A stretch of DNA of 35,832 nucleotides from the NCBI GenBank assembly GCA_023135905.1, contig JAGLSE010000019.1, positions 1 through 35,832 on the forward strand, written 5' to 3'. The stretch comes from Candidatus Omnitrophota bacterium. Lineage in GTDB: Bacteria > Omnitrophota > Gorgyraeia > Duberdicusellales > 4484-171. Below are positions 1 through 8,879 of the stretch, piece by piece (position 1 is the stretch's first letter; every line of letters begins with the position of its first letter). Position numbers and translations under genes: made by a program. The notes under the pieces were generated by a model. That model was given only the letters and a program-made list of their open reading frames with translations. It ran no database searches and was not told the DNA's origin.

Positions 1-48
1 AAAAGAGGTATTGATAAAATTAGAGAAAAAATAGGAGGTTTATTATGA
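1..48 (+). CDS. 3' end of an upstream ORF (...KRGIDKIREKIGGLL*), probably an ECF sigma factor tail
   Basis: Open frame from the window edge to TGA at 46-48, overlapping the ATG of the next gene (ATGA). The downstream anti-sigma-like gene suggests a sigma/anti-sigma pair. Confidence 0.45.
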   Translation, partial: KRGIDKIREKIGGLL

Positions 49-509
49 AGTGCCCTTCTAAAAAAGATTTATATCTTTATTATTACAGAGATATTGATGA
101 GGAAAAAATGTTTATTATAGAAAAGCATATGAAGAATTGTATTGTTTGCAATAAAGAGTATGTGAAAATTACAGGTTTTTTGGCAGGCTTTGAAAAAGAG
201 GAAATTAGGATTGAAGAAGGAGAGCTTTTTTCTATAGTTAATCGAGTAAAGAGTAAAGTTTTAGGGAGAATGGGAATAAAAAAAAGATTAGAAGAAAAGG
301 TAAAATATTTTATAGAAGGTTTTAAATGGAGTTTTATTTATCGTCCTAGGTATTTTGTTGCTGCAATAATTATTTTTATAATAGCTGTAGGTATGCCCAT
401 AAGAAATAAGATTGTTTTTCAAGAGGCTATGATGGATATGCAGTTGGATTTAGTATTAGATTTAGATTCGTTTGAAGAAGATATATTATTGGATTTATAT
501 AATTCATAA
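45..509 (+). CDS. putative anti-sigma factor, zinc-finger (HxxxCxxC) plus one TM helix
   Basis: N-terminal EKHMKNCIVCNKEY (H-x3-C-x2-C) and TM segment YFVAAIIIFIIAVGMPI; RBS aggagg upstream. Confidence 0.6.
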   Translation: MKCPSKKDLYLYYYRDIDEEKMFIIEKHMKNCIVCNKEYVKITGFLAGFEKEEIRIEEGELFSIVNRVKSKVLGRMGIKKRLEEKVKYFIEGFKWSFIYRPRYFVAAIIIFIIAVGMPIRNKIVFQEAMMDMQLDLVLDLDSFEEDILLDLYNS

Positions 510-667
510 TAAAGGGTTTGCGAGTTTGCGGGTTAACGGAGGAAGAAGCTCATAGTTCGTAGTACTTAGCTGATAGGACAAAAAACAAAAAATAATTGGT
601 GAATGGTTAATTAGGTTGAAATCTGGATGTACACAGATGAAAAAATGATGCACACGGATGAAAAAAG

Positions 668-703
668 TTTCAGCCAAAGGCTGATCCGCCTCGGGCGGAA
701 ATT
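668..703. repeat. double-hairpin repeat, copy 1
   Basis: TTTCAGCCAAAGGCTGATCCGCCTCGGGCGGAAATT: CAGCC/GGCTG and TCCGCC/GGCGGA stems; second copy at 33510-33543. Confidence 0.85.
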
Positions 704-789
704 GGTGATTGGTTAATGGTTAATTTAGATAAAAGATAATGGTTTGCGGGTTGGCGAGTTGATGAGTTGAAGAAGGGAAAAAAGGGATA

Positions 790-830
790 GAAATTAGTTG
801 AAATTAATTGAAATTTGTGGAAATTTATTG
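790..830. repeat. 10-bp tandem repeat (GAAATTNNTT) x4
   Basis: gaaattagtt gaaattaatt gaaatttgtg gaaatttatt. Confidence 0.75.
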
Positions 831-874
831 TAAAAAAATACGAAAAAATAAAAAAGATAAAAGTAAAAAAGAAT

Positions 875-908
875 TTTCCCCCTTTGAAAAAGGGGGTTAG
901 GGGGATTT
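875..908. repeat. CCCCCTTT-GAA-AAAGGGGG dispersed hairpin
   Basis: 8-bp perfect stem followed by ttagggggattt. Confidence 0.8.
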
Positions 909-1411
909 AGATTAGAAGGAAAAAGGAAAGGATAAAAGAAATAGAAATCCATTGTAAAAGAATAAAAAACAAATAAGGAAAATAAATAAGACAAAAAGAT
1001 ATTTAGTGAAGATGATAACCTATAGGGGTGGCTCCCTGTAGCCGACCGAAACAATATAAAATTATAATTTAGAATTTTTGTTTTAATTTTTTTAGGTCTG
1101 ATGTTTTTTTAATTTGTTTAGAATTTAGGATTTGGTAATAAAACTTGATGCACACAGATAAAAAATGATACACACAGATGGATTGGTTAAATGATTAGGA
1201 TGGATTTGTTGGAATGGATGGATGAAACTCTTCGAGTTTTGGATGGGCAGCTTTTATTGGGGATGGATGATTTTTTTGTTTAGAATTTAATATTTTGGAT
1301 TTTGGATTTGTTTAGAATTTAGGATTTGGTATTTGTGAAATGTGATTGGTTAATTGGGATAAAAACCTAAATAAAAAAAGGAAGACCGTAAAGGTAAAGC
1401 CTTATAAGTTC

Positions 1412-3361
1412 TTATCCTTCTTGAACAATCATTTCGTCGTAAGTGTGTTTAGGTAGTTCATAAAAGAACATTGAAGGTTGGGTGGAAATAATGCCGTTTT
1501 TAAAGGTATATTTTGTTTGAGGATAAGTTATATAAAGTATGGATTTAGCACGAGTTGTGGCAACATAAAATAGTCTTCTTTCTTCTTCTAAAGAATTTTG
1601 GGAAACAAGTGCTTTAGGATGAGGGAAATCAGAGTCACAAAAACCGATAAGAAATACTACTTTCCATTCTAGACCTTTTGATTGATGTATAGTTGAAAGA
1701 ATTAGAGTGTTTTCATGTCCTGTAGGATTATTATTTCTTTCACCTTTAAAATCTTCAAATGCGCCTAAGGCATTTAAAAAATCTAAAATATTTGGATAAT
1801 TAGCACCCATTTTAGCTAGTTCTTCCAGATCAAGAATCCTTTCATTAGGATTATCGAAAGATACCAAAATATAATTTCTATAGAACTTTAATATTCTTTT
1901 TAAAGCTTCTTTAGGATTGATAATTGTTTTTAAAGAATCATAAATATCAGAAAACTCAGCAAAGCCTTCTTGAGGTTTTTTAGGAAGGCTTCTTTCAATT
2001 TCTAGTAAAGATTTTTTTTCTTTATTAAGTTTGTTCCATATTTTATTAGCAAACCCCCGACCGATTCCATTATGTAAACAAATAGCGCGTTTGAAAGATA
2101 TTTCATCTTTAGGGTTACAGGTTATTTTAAGGTAGGAAATGGTATCTTTGATATGTGATTGTTCAAAGAATTTTAAACCTCCACGAATTATGTAAGGCAC
2201 GTCACGTTTTAATAATTCCATTTCCAATTCTAGGGCTTGAAATCTTGAACGGAAAAGAACGGCAATTTCGTTTAAAGGTATCCCTTCCCTGTTGAGTTCT
2301 ATAGATCTTTGGGTAACAAATCTGGCTTGTTGGTAAACATCTTTTGTTTCAACTATATGAGGAATTTCTCCACTATTACATACGGCTTCTAATTGTTTAT
2401 GAAATTGGTTCATATTGTTTTTTATTATTTCATTGGCAAGTGAAAGTATTTCAGGGCTAGAGCGATAATTTGTTTGAAGTTTAAATATTTTTTTATTTTC
2501 AAAGTGTTTAGGGAAATTTAAAAGGTTATTTATATCAGCGGCTCTAAAAGAATAAATAGATTGAGCATCATCGCCTACTGCCAGAATATTTTTATGGCAA
2601 GAAGATAGGAGTTTTATTATTTCAAATTGTAGACGGTTTGTATCTTGGTATTCATCTATTAATACGTATTGGTAAGTTTGAGAATATTTTTCGCAAAGTT
2701 CAGGTATTTGCAGAATTTTTAGCCAGTTAGTTAAAAGATCGGTAAAATCCATGACATTAGTCTCACTTTTTTTAGTGTTATATAAGGATATAACTTGTTT
2801 AATTGGAGAAGTGAATTCTTCAAGATGAACATAAAATTTGAATAAAACTTGGTCTATACTTTGTTGAGAGCTGGCAGCTAAACTATAAATATTATAAATA
2901 ATACCTTTTTTAGGGAACATTTTATTTTTTCTATCTACACCGAGGTCTTCAAAACATTCTGTTATTAGGTTTTTAGCATCTTCAGAATCAACGATTGTGA
3001 AATTAGAAGAATATCCTAAAATATAAGCTTCTTTTCTTAAAACAAGGTGTCCGATATGATGAAATGTTCCGGCACATAGTTCAGAAAGATCTGATTTAAG
3101 TAAAGTTTCAGCCCGATGTATCATTTCTTTTGAAGCTCGATTGGTAAAAGTCGCTAAAAGAATGTTTTTTGGGGAAACTCCCTTTTTAAGAAGATATGCC
3201 AGCCTATATATTAGAACCCGTGTCTTTCCGCTGCCTGCTCCAGCTAAAACTAGACAAGGACCATCAGTTTCATAAATTGCTTGTAATTGTTGAGGATTAA
3301 GGCTTTCTTCGAAATTTATTGTTGAATTAAGAAAAGATGGCTCTAATTTGTAATTTTCCAT
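1412..3361 (-). CDS. UvrD/PcrA/Rep-type superfamily I DNA helicase
   Basis: LNPQQLQAI, AGAGSGKT (Walker A), DEYQDTN, VGDDAQSIYSFRAA, TNYRSS, STIHQSKGLEWKVVFL, EEERRLFYVATTRA. Confidence 0.95.
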   Translation of the reverse strand: MENYKLEPSFLNSTINFEESLNPQQLQAIYETDGPCLVLAGAGSGKTRVLIYRLAYLLKKGVSPKNILLATFTNRASKEMIHRAETLLKSDLSELCAGTFHHIGHLVLRKEAYILGYSSNFTIVDSEDAKNLITECFEDLGVDRKNKMFPKKGIIYNIYSLAASSQQSIDQVLFKFYVHLEEFTSPIKQVISLYNTKKSETNVMDFTDLLTNWLKILQIPELCEKYSQTYQYVLIDEYQDTNRLQFEIIKLLSSCHKNILAVGDDAQSIYSFRAADINNLLNFPKHFENKKIFKLQTNYRSSPEILSLANEIIKNNMNQFHKQLEAVCNSGEIPHIVETKDVYQQARFVTQRSIELNREGIPLNEIAVLFRSRFQALELEMELLKRDVPYIIRGGLKFFEQSHIKDTISYLKITCNPKDEISFKRAICLHNGIGRGFANKIWNKLNKEKKSLLEIERSLPKKPQEGFAEFSDIYDSLKTIINPKEALKRILKFYRNYILVSFDNPNERILDLEELAKMGANYPNILDFLNALGAFEDFKGERNNNPTGHENTLILSTIHQSKGLEWKVVFLIGFCDSDFPHPKALVSQNSLEEERRLFYVATTRAKSILYITYPQTKYTFKNGIISTQPSMFFYELPKHTYDEMIVQEG

Positions 3362-3495
3362 AGGATTTAAATTTTGATATTTTTGATAAATTTTTTAAAT
3401 TGGAGATTTACGAATAATTTAAATTTTTATTATTCTACCATAAACATAAAAGATTCGTTAGTTAAAAAAAGATTATCCGCCCACACATTATTTTC

Positions 3496-3536
3496 CTTAT
3501 CAGACAAAACTGTTGAAACCTATTTTGTTGGATAAG
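3496..3536. repeat. 14-bp inverted repeat in a divergent promoter region
   Basis: CTTATCAGACAAAA (3496-3509) and TTTTGTTGGATAAG (3523-3536), complementary except two central positions; 13-nt loop. Confidence 0.6.
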
Positions 3537-3791
3537 CAGAGTTTTAATGTTTGCGGCTTGTTGGGGAGGGTGGTAATGTCTTTGTTTCATTTCTGAATAA
3601 TTTATTTGAATATATTGCAAATAATCCCTCGAAATGGGATAATGAAATTTAATTTATTGTAAGGTGACGTGGAAAAGTCTTTTTTATAGGATAAATTAAA
3701 AATAAGTTTATGGTATACATGTAGGGTATAATTTTTTATCATAAGGATTATGTTTTTATTGGAATCTAATTTAAACTAATTTAAGGATTTA

Positions 3792-5006
3792 ATGGATATA
3801 AAATTTACGGATTCATTTTTATGGGGAGCTGCAATTTCAAGTTATCAATGTGAAGGGGGCAACTTTAATGCTGATTGGTTTACTTGGGAAAAAAAACAAG
3901 GGTTAGAGGAAGCTTTGCTTGCGTGTGATCATTATAACCTTTTTAATAATGATTTTGAATTAGCAAAGAAAATAAATTTGAATTCTTTGAGAATTTCTAT
4001 TGAGTGGTCTAGGATTTGTCCTGACCAATATACTTTTTTAGAGGAAGAGATTGAACATTATTTGCGAGTAATTGATTCTCTTATAAAAAACAATTTGAAA
4101 CCGGTAGTAACTTTGCATCATTTTACTAACCCTATTTGGTTTGCGGATAAAGGTGGTTGGTCTGATCATAAAAGTATTGATTATTTTATAATTTATTTAC
4201 GAAAAATAACAGAGGCGTTAAAGGGCAAAGTGGATACTTGGCTTATTTTTAATGAACCTTTAGTGTATATTTATAATGGGTATATTCATGGTATTTGGCC
4301 TCCGGGCGAAAAATCTATAAAATTAGCCGTAAAAGCTTTAAATAATATTATAAAAGCATATATGATAGGGTATAAGGAGATAAAAATAATTTATAAAGAT
4401 ACTCTTGTTATACCAAATATTTCTTTAACTAAAAATGTTAGAGTTTTTTCAGGTTGTGATAAAGGCAATTTTGGTTTAAATTCTTTTGCTGCTTTTATAA
4501 GAAGTAATTGTTTTAATTTTTGGTTGTTTGACTATTTAAATAAAAAGAAATGTTTAGATTTTATAGGTTTAAATTTTTATTGTAAAGAATATACAAAATT
4601 TCAATTCCCTTTTGGCCGCGAATGTAAGAATCAACATCATAAAGAAAGACAAAACAGCCTTGACTGGTTTATATCGCCTCAAGGGTTTTATGATGTTCTT
4701 ATAAAATTAAAAAAATATAAGTTACCGGTTATAGTTATGGAAAATGGGACCTCGGAATCTGATGAAAGTTATTATGAGGAGTATTTAACCAAACATCTTA
4801 AGAGTTTGGCACAAGCTATAAATGACGGGGTTGATGTTGTAGGTTATTTTTGGTGGTCATTATTAGATAATTTTGAGTGGGATCAGGGAAGAAAAGGTAG
4901 GTTTGGATTGATTGAAGTGGATTATAATACAATGAAAAGGAAAATTAGGCCGTTTGCGAATATTTATGGTAAAATATGTATCCAAAATAGATTGTCAGTA
5001 AAATAG
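3792..5006 (+). CDS. glycoside hydrolase family 1 (beta-glucosidase/beta-galactosidase-like)
   Basis: FLWGAAISSYQCEGG, NSLRISIEWSRI, TLHHFTNPIWF, FNEP (acid/base), VMENG (nucleophile), GYFWWSLLDNFEWDQGRKGRFGL. Confidence 0.95.
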   Translation: MDIKFTDSFLWGAAISSYQCEGGNFNADWFTWEKKQGLEEALLACDHYNLFNNDFELAKKINLNSLRISIEWSRICPDQYTFLEEEIEHYLRVIDSLIKNNLKPVVTLHHFTNPIWFADKGGWSDHKSIDYFIIYLRKITEALKGKVDTWLIFNEPLVYIYNGYIHGIWPPGEKSIKLAVKALNNIIKAYMIGYKEIKIIYKDTLVIPNISLTKNVRVFSGCDKGNFGLNSFAAFIRSNCFNFWLFDYLNKKKCLDFIGLNFYCKEYTKFQFPFGRECKNQHHKERQNSLDWFISPQGFYDVLIKLKKYKLPVIVMENGTSESDESYYEEYLTKHLKSLAQAINDGVDVVGYFWWSLLDNFEWDQGRKGRFGLIEVDYNTMKRKIRPFANIYGKICIQNRLSVK

Positions 5007-5015
5007 ACATTTATA

Positions 5016-6911
5016 TTGAGATTATTTAGAAGATATAACCAATTAATTGTGGATATCCAGGAAATAAAATTTATTTTTAGCAATACAACTCCTTTTAATA
5101 AGTTAGATAAAAGGCAGATGGATAAGCTTATAAATATTAGTGAAGTGAGAGAATACAAAAATGGTGAAATTATTTATGAGGAAGGAGGGTTGGCTGATTA
5201 TTTATATGTTCTTCTTAAGGGAAGAGTGGCTCTTTTTGCCAAAGTTGATTCTAAAGAATTAATGATAGGTATTATTAAAAGAGGTACATGTTTTGGAATA
5301 ATTTCTATTTTTTCTGAAAGTAAACATTCTGTGACCTCAAGCTCAATTGAATCTTCTTTTGTTTTGAGAATAACAAAAGAACAGTTCAAAGGGTTTTTAA
5401 AAAAGAATCCTTTTATTTTTTTAGATTTTTCTTTGATGCTTTCTCAACGGGTTAAGTCAAGGTATAAGCCGAAAACAATATTTCAGTCGAAAAAAATAGG
5501 GGTTATCGGTAATGTTTTAGAAGCAAAGACGGATTATATTTATAATTTAGGAAGAGAATTAAAAGAACAAACCAAAAAAAAAGTTATTTGTTTGCAAGTT
5601 GTTTTTAATATAGATAAAGATTTTGGGATAAAAAATCAGCCATTTGCTGATTCCAAAGAGAAAATAAAAGTTTTATCTTTAGAATCTTTTCGTGAAGAGG
5701 AAGTTCCTGAATATATAATGAAAAATGAAGTTAATTTATTATATGTTAAGTTAGATGCAAAAGATAATTTTTTAGCTCTTTTAAATTTTCTTTCAGAAAG
5801 CTATCATTTTATTTTATATAGGATTCCTTATGATTCATTGGAGGGTTTTAAAGAAGACTTTATTGATCCCGCGCAGCAATTGCATTTTCTTATGTATCCT
5901 CAAAAAGAGGAGTTAATAAAAAGAGGGTATTTATTACAAAAATTAAAAGATATTAATCCTTTAAATCAGGAAAAAATTAAAGTTATTCTAATGGAAGTTT
6001 CTAGTCATCATAGACTTTATCTTGATAAAAGCCATCGGTTGGTAGGTCATCCGATTTATGCAAGTTTTTCGTCATGTCGGTGTCAGGATAATCCGGAAGT
6101 ATTAACAAGGATTTCTCGTGAAATAGGTGAAGTGTCTTTAGGCTTAGCCTTAGGAAGCGGAGGAGCCTATGGGTTTGCTCATATTGGAGTTCTAAAAATT
6201 TTGGAAAAGAAAGGTGTAATTATAGATATTATATGCGGTTCTAGTATAGGTGCTGTTATAGCAGCTTTGTGGGCTGTTGGTTTTAAGATTTCCGAGATAG
6301 AAAGGTTTGCTAAAGAAATTGGCAAAAAAATAAGTTCGGTTCAAGTAAGGGCGGTTCCTTTAAGAGGTATTATAAGTGCCAAAAAGACAGAGATTGTGTT
6401 TAAAAAAATTTTTAAGAATTTAACATTTGATGATTTGAAATATCCTTTAAAAATAGTTGCTTTTGATTTTCTTAAACGAAAAGCAGTTATTTTTGAAGAG
6501 GGTCCTTTATATAAGGCATTAGCTGCAAGTTGTGCTTTGCCGGGTATTTTTGAGCCGGTAATTTATAAAGATGCCATTCTTTTAGATGGAGGAATTTTAA
6601 ATCCTTTACCTACAAAAGTTCTTTTAAATTATGGTGCCTGTAGGATAATAGCTTCTGATATCAGCCCTTCTCAAGACAATCTTTTAAAAGAATATAAAAG
6701 GAGAGGTGAATTCCATATATTTGATTTTATTTTTGGCAGTATAGAAACAATGCAGCAGCAATTTGTACAGCAAGCATTAGCTGTGGCAGATGTAGCTATT
6801 CACCCTGATTTAGACGGATTAGGTTGGGTTGAGTTCGATAAAATGTCAGAGTTTGTTAAAAGAGGGGAAGCAGCGGCATTAAAAAATATTGATATAATTA
6901 AAAATTTGTAA
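5016..6911 (+). CDS. cyclic-nucleotide-binding domain plus patatin-like phospholipase (NTE/RssA-like)
   Basis: N-terminal cNMP-like EVREYKNGEIIYEEGGLADYLYVLLKGRVAL; C-terminal GLALGSGGAYGFAHIGVL, GSSIG (GxSxG) and LDGG dyad. The TTG start is uncertain. Confidence 0.9.
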   Translation: MRLFRRYNQLIVDIQEIKFIFSNTTPFNKLDKRQMDKLINISEVREYKNGEIIYEEGGLADYLYVLLKGRVALFAKVDSKELMIGIIKRGTCFGIISIFSESKHSVTSSSIESSFVLRITKEQFKGFLKKNPFIFLDFSLMLSQRVKSRYKPKTIFQSKKIGVIGNVLEAKTDYIYNLGRELKEQTKKKVICLQVVFNIDKDFGIKNQPFADSKEKIKVLSLESFREEEVPEYIMKNEVNLLYVKLDAKDNFLALLNFLSESYHFILYRIPYDSLEGFKEDFIDPAQQLHFLMYPQKEELIKRGYLLQKLKDINPLNQEKIKVILMEVSSHHRLYLDKSHRLVGHPIYASFSSCRCQDNPEVLTRISREIGEVSLGLALGSGGAYGFAHIGVLKILEKKGVIIDIICGSSIGAVIAALWAVGFKISEIERFAKEIGKKISSVQVRAVPLRGIISAKKTEIVFKKIFKNLTFDDLKYPLKIVAFDFLKRKAVIFEEGPLYKALAASCALPGIFEPVIYKDAILLDGGILNPLPTKVLLNYGACRIIASDISPSQDNLLKEYKRRGEFHIFDFIFGSIETMQQQFVQQALAVADVAIHPDLDGLGWVEFDKMSEFVKRGEAAALKNIDIIKNL

Positions 6912-6949
6912 CTTTAAAAATCAGTAGAGGATAAAGGAGTTAGGATTAA

Positions 6950-7705
6950 ATGTTTTTTATTAGAAAATTTAAGTATATAATGAATATTAAAATATTTTTT
7001 GTTTATTTTTTGAGATTAATCTTTTTGAGTTTTTTTATGTACAATATTTCTTTAAATATTGTTTTGGGAGAAGATATTGAAGAAAGATTCCAAGGTACAG
7101 ATAAAATGCTTTATAAGGTTTATTTTAACGGTATACCTTCAGGAGTAATAGAGTGGGAATATCTAGGGGTAGAAGCTGTCAAAGGTAAAGATACTCATGT
7201 GTTGTCTTTAGATGCCGATACAAAAATTTTTAAACTTTTAAATTTAACAAGTAATGATAAGGTTTTTTTAGATGTTGAAACATATCTCCCTCTTAGGGTA
7301 GAACGGGATGTTACTTGTTTCGGTAAAAAAGAATTTATAGAAGAAACTTATAATCAGAAAGAAGGGATTGTGAAAATATTAAAAGATAATTCTAAGGAAG
7401 AAGAAATAATATATCAAGATGTTCCTATACAAAATATTTTGGCCTTATTGTATTTTTTTCCGGAAAATATAACTTTAAAACAAGGTGAATGGATGAGTTT
7501 TAATCTTCCAACGCAAATAGTAAAAATGAAGTTGTTAGAAGAAAGAGTTTTGAGTATAGATAAAAAAACTAAAACCGCGTATTTTATTATAGGTAGAGGA
7601 GCAAAGAGATTTAATCTTTGGTTGGATAAAGATGATAGAATGCCTTTACGGTTGGAATTTATTTTACCTGTGGGGAAAGTTATAATTAAAAGAGTTAGTA
7701 GCTAA
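6950..7705 (+). CDS. DUF3108-like secreted/periplasmic protein
   Basis: N-terminal hydrophobic signal segment; MLYKVYFNGIPSGVIEWEY...LPLRVERDV...FNLWLDKDDRMPLRLEFILPVGKVIIKR resembles DUF3108 proteins. Confidence 0.55.
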   Translation: MFFIRKFKYIMNIKIFFVYFLRLIFLSFFMYNISLNIVLGEDIEERFQGTDKMLYKVYFNGIPSGVIEWEYLGVEAVKGKDTHVLSLDADTKIFKLLNLTSNDKVFLDVETYLPLRVERDVTCFGKKEFIEETYNQKEGIVKILKDNSKEEEIIYQDVPIQNILALLYFFPENITLKQGEWMSFNLPTQIVKMKLLEERVLSIDKKTKTAYFIIGRGAKRFNLWLDKDDRMPLRLEFILPVGKVIIKRVSS

Positions 7706-7812
7706 GGTAACCTTGATTTTTTACCCTAACGGGCACAGGGCAAATTTTTCTGTGGAAATTTTAGAGTCGATCTTTCGGGCAAATAAGGCTAACTGCATTA
7801 TTTGGGTTAAGA
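7701..7812 (+). ncRNA. candidate structured RNA / leader element, copy 1 (strand inferred from lpxA)
   Basis: GCTAAGGTAACCTTG..TTTTTACCCTAACGGGC..GAGTCGATCTTTCGGGCAAATAAGGCTAACTGCATTATTTGGGTTAAG. Homologous to 31669-31769; conserved helix CAAATAA/TTATTTG with loop core GCTAACTG. Confidence 0.6.
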
Positions 7813-7873
7813 GAATAATTAAATAGTTAGAGGCTGTTGTTTCTTGCAACAGTTTCAAAGGGGCGTAAATGAA

Positions 7874-8764
7874 ATGATTCATGAAAAAGCAATAATTGAT
7901 AAGGAAGTAATCTTGGGGGAAGGTGCAGAAATTGGGCCTTATTCTGTTATAGAAAAAGGGGTGCAATTAGGTAAAGGTGTGAAAATTTCTCCTTTTGTTC
8001 ATTTGAAATCTAATACTTTTATTGGAGACAATACTTTTATTGGAACAGGGGCAGTGATTGGTGAAATGCCTCAGATGTCAGGGCAGAGAGAGAATTTGGG
8101 AAAAATTCATATAGGGAAAAACAATATTATTAGAGAATATGTAACTATTAATTCTTCGAGTAGCCCTGAGAAATCCACGTCTATGGGAGACGGTAATTTT
8201 TTAATGGCATTTTCTCATATTGCTCATGATTGCAAGTTAGGTAATAATATTGTTATTTGCAATGGTACTATGCTTGCCGGTCATGTGGAGATCCAAGATA
8301 AAGCATTTATATCAGCTGATGTGGGAGTTCAACAATTTATTAGAATAGGAGCTTTAACCATGATAGGAGGTCTTTCTAGAGTTACTCAGGACGTTCCTCC
8401 CTTTATGATGGTAGTTGGCGGTTCTAGGGTAAGAGGATTGAATCTTGTAGGTATGAAACGACATTCTTTCACTAAAGATGATATTAAGGCGATAAAAAAA
8501 GCTTATAGTTTTCTTTATCGTCAAGACTTATCAATCAAAACCGCTTTATCTAAGTTAGAAACTATTGATTCAGAAAAAGTAAAAAAAATTATTGTTTTTA
8601 TAATTGCATCTAAAAAAGGAATTTGTAGTGCCCATAAAAGTAATTTAATAGAAAAAATATTTTTAGATTATCCATATTTATTGAGAACTAGAGTGTCGGG
8701 TTATCATTTATATCTGAAAACAAAAAAAGATATTTATGCCAAACGAATGAAAATTAGAGATTGA
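7874..8764 (+). CDS. lpxA: acyl-[ACP]--UDP-N-acetylglucosamine O-acyltransferase (LpxA family)
   Basis: Hexapeptide repeats; SHIAHDCKLGNNIVICNGTMLAGHV; DVPPFMMVVGGSRVRGLNLVGMKRHSF. ATG at 7874 (MIHEKAIID) with upstream aaagggg preferred over the track's TTG at 7844. Confidence 0.92.
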   Translation: MIHEKAIIDKEVILGEGAEIGPYSVIEKGVQLGKGVKISPFVHLKSNTFIGDNTFIGTGAVIGEMPQMSGQRENLGKIHIGKNNIIREYVTINSSSSPEKSTSMGDGNFLMAFSHIAHDCKLGNNIVICNGTMLAGHVEIQDKAFISADVGVQQFIRIGALTMIGGLSRVTQDVPPFMMVVGGSRVRGLNLVGMKRHSFTKDDIKAIKKAYSFLYRQDLSIKTALSKLETIDSEKVKKIIVFIIASKKGICSAHKSNLIEKIFLDYPYLLRTRVSGYHLYLKTKKDIYAKRMKIRD

Positions 8765-8879
8765 TTTGTTTTTCAAAACTTCAGTATATAGCCACTGCTT
8801 ATTTCTTGGTTTCCAGTATCCGGTTTTCTTCATCCGATTTTCTGACCTCTTTAGCATTTAGCCTATGGATTGCAAGAAT

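Larger units (their letters stand above)
510..1405. repeat. intergenic repeat island A (mosaic of short dispersed modules and hairpins)
   Basis: Contains TTTCAGCCAAAGGCTGATCCGCC..GGCGGAAATT, (GAAATTNNTT)n, CCCCCTTTGAAAAAGGGGG, GGTGGCTCCCTGTAGCCGACC, the cacacagat module and TTTAGAATTTAGGATTT tracts. No credible CDS. Confidence 0.75.

Noticed and set aside
790-830. CRISPR array
   Set aside because: Units are 10 bp with no spacers; no cas genes in the window.
794-1054. 86-aa minus-strand ORF
   Set aside because: Lies entirely in repeat island A; its sequence is a translation of hairpins and GAAATT repeats, with low complexity.
7701-7812. c-di-GMP-I (GEMM) riboswitch identity for the duplicated element
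   Set aside because: GGCAAA occurs in copy 1 only by position in a variable arm; the GACGCAAAGC core and tetraloop arrangement are absent in both copies.
7701-7812. Integron attC site
   Set aside because: CCCTAAC and GTTAAG resemble core-site halves, but the paired R/L box arrangement and an integrase are not seen.
7721-7966. 81-aa minus-strand ORF
   Set aside because: Antisense to the candidate RNA and lpxA start; no supporting features.
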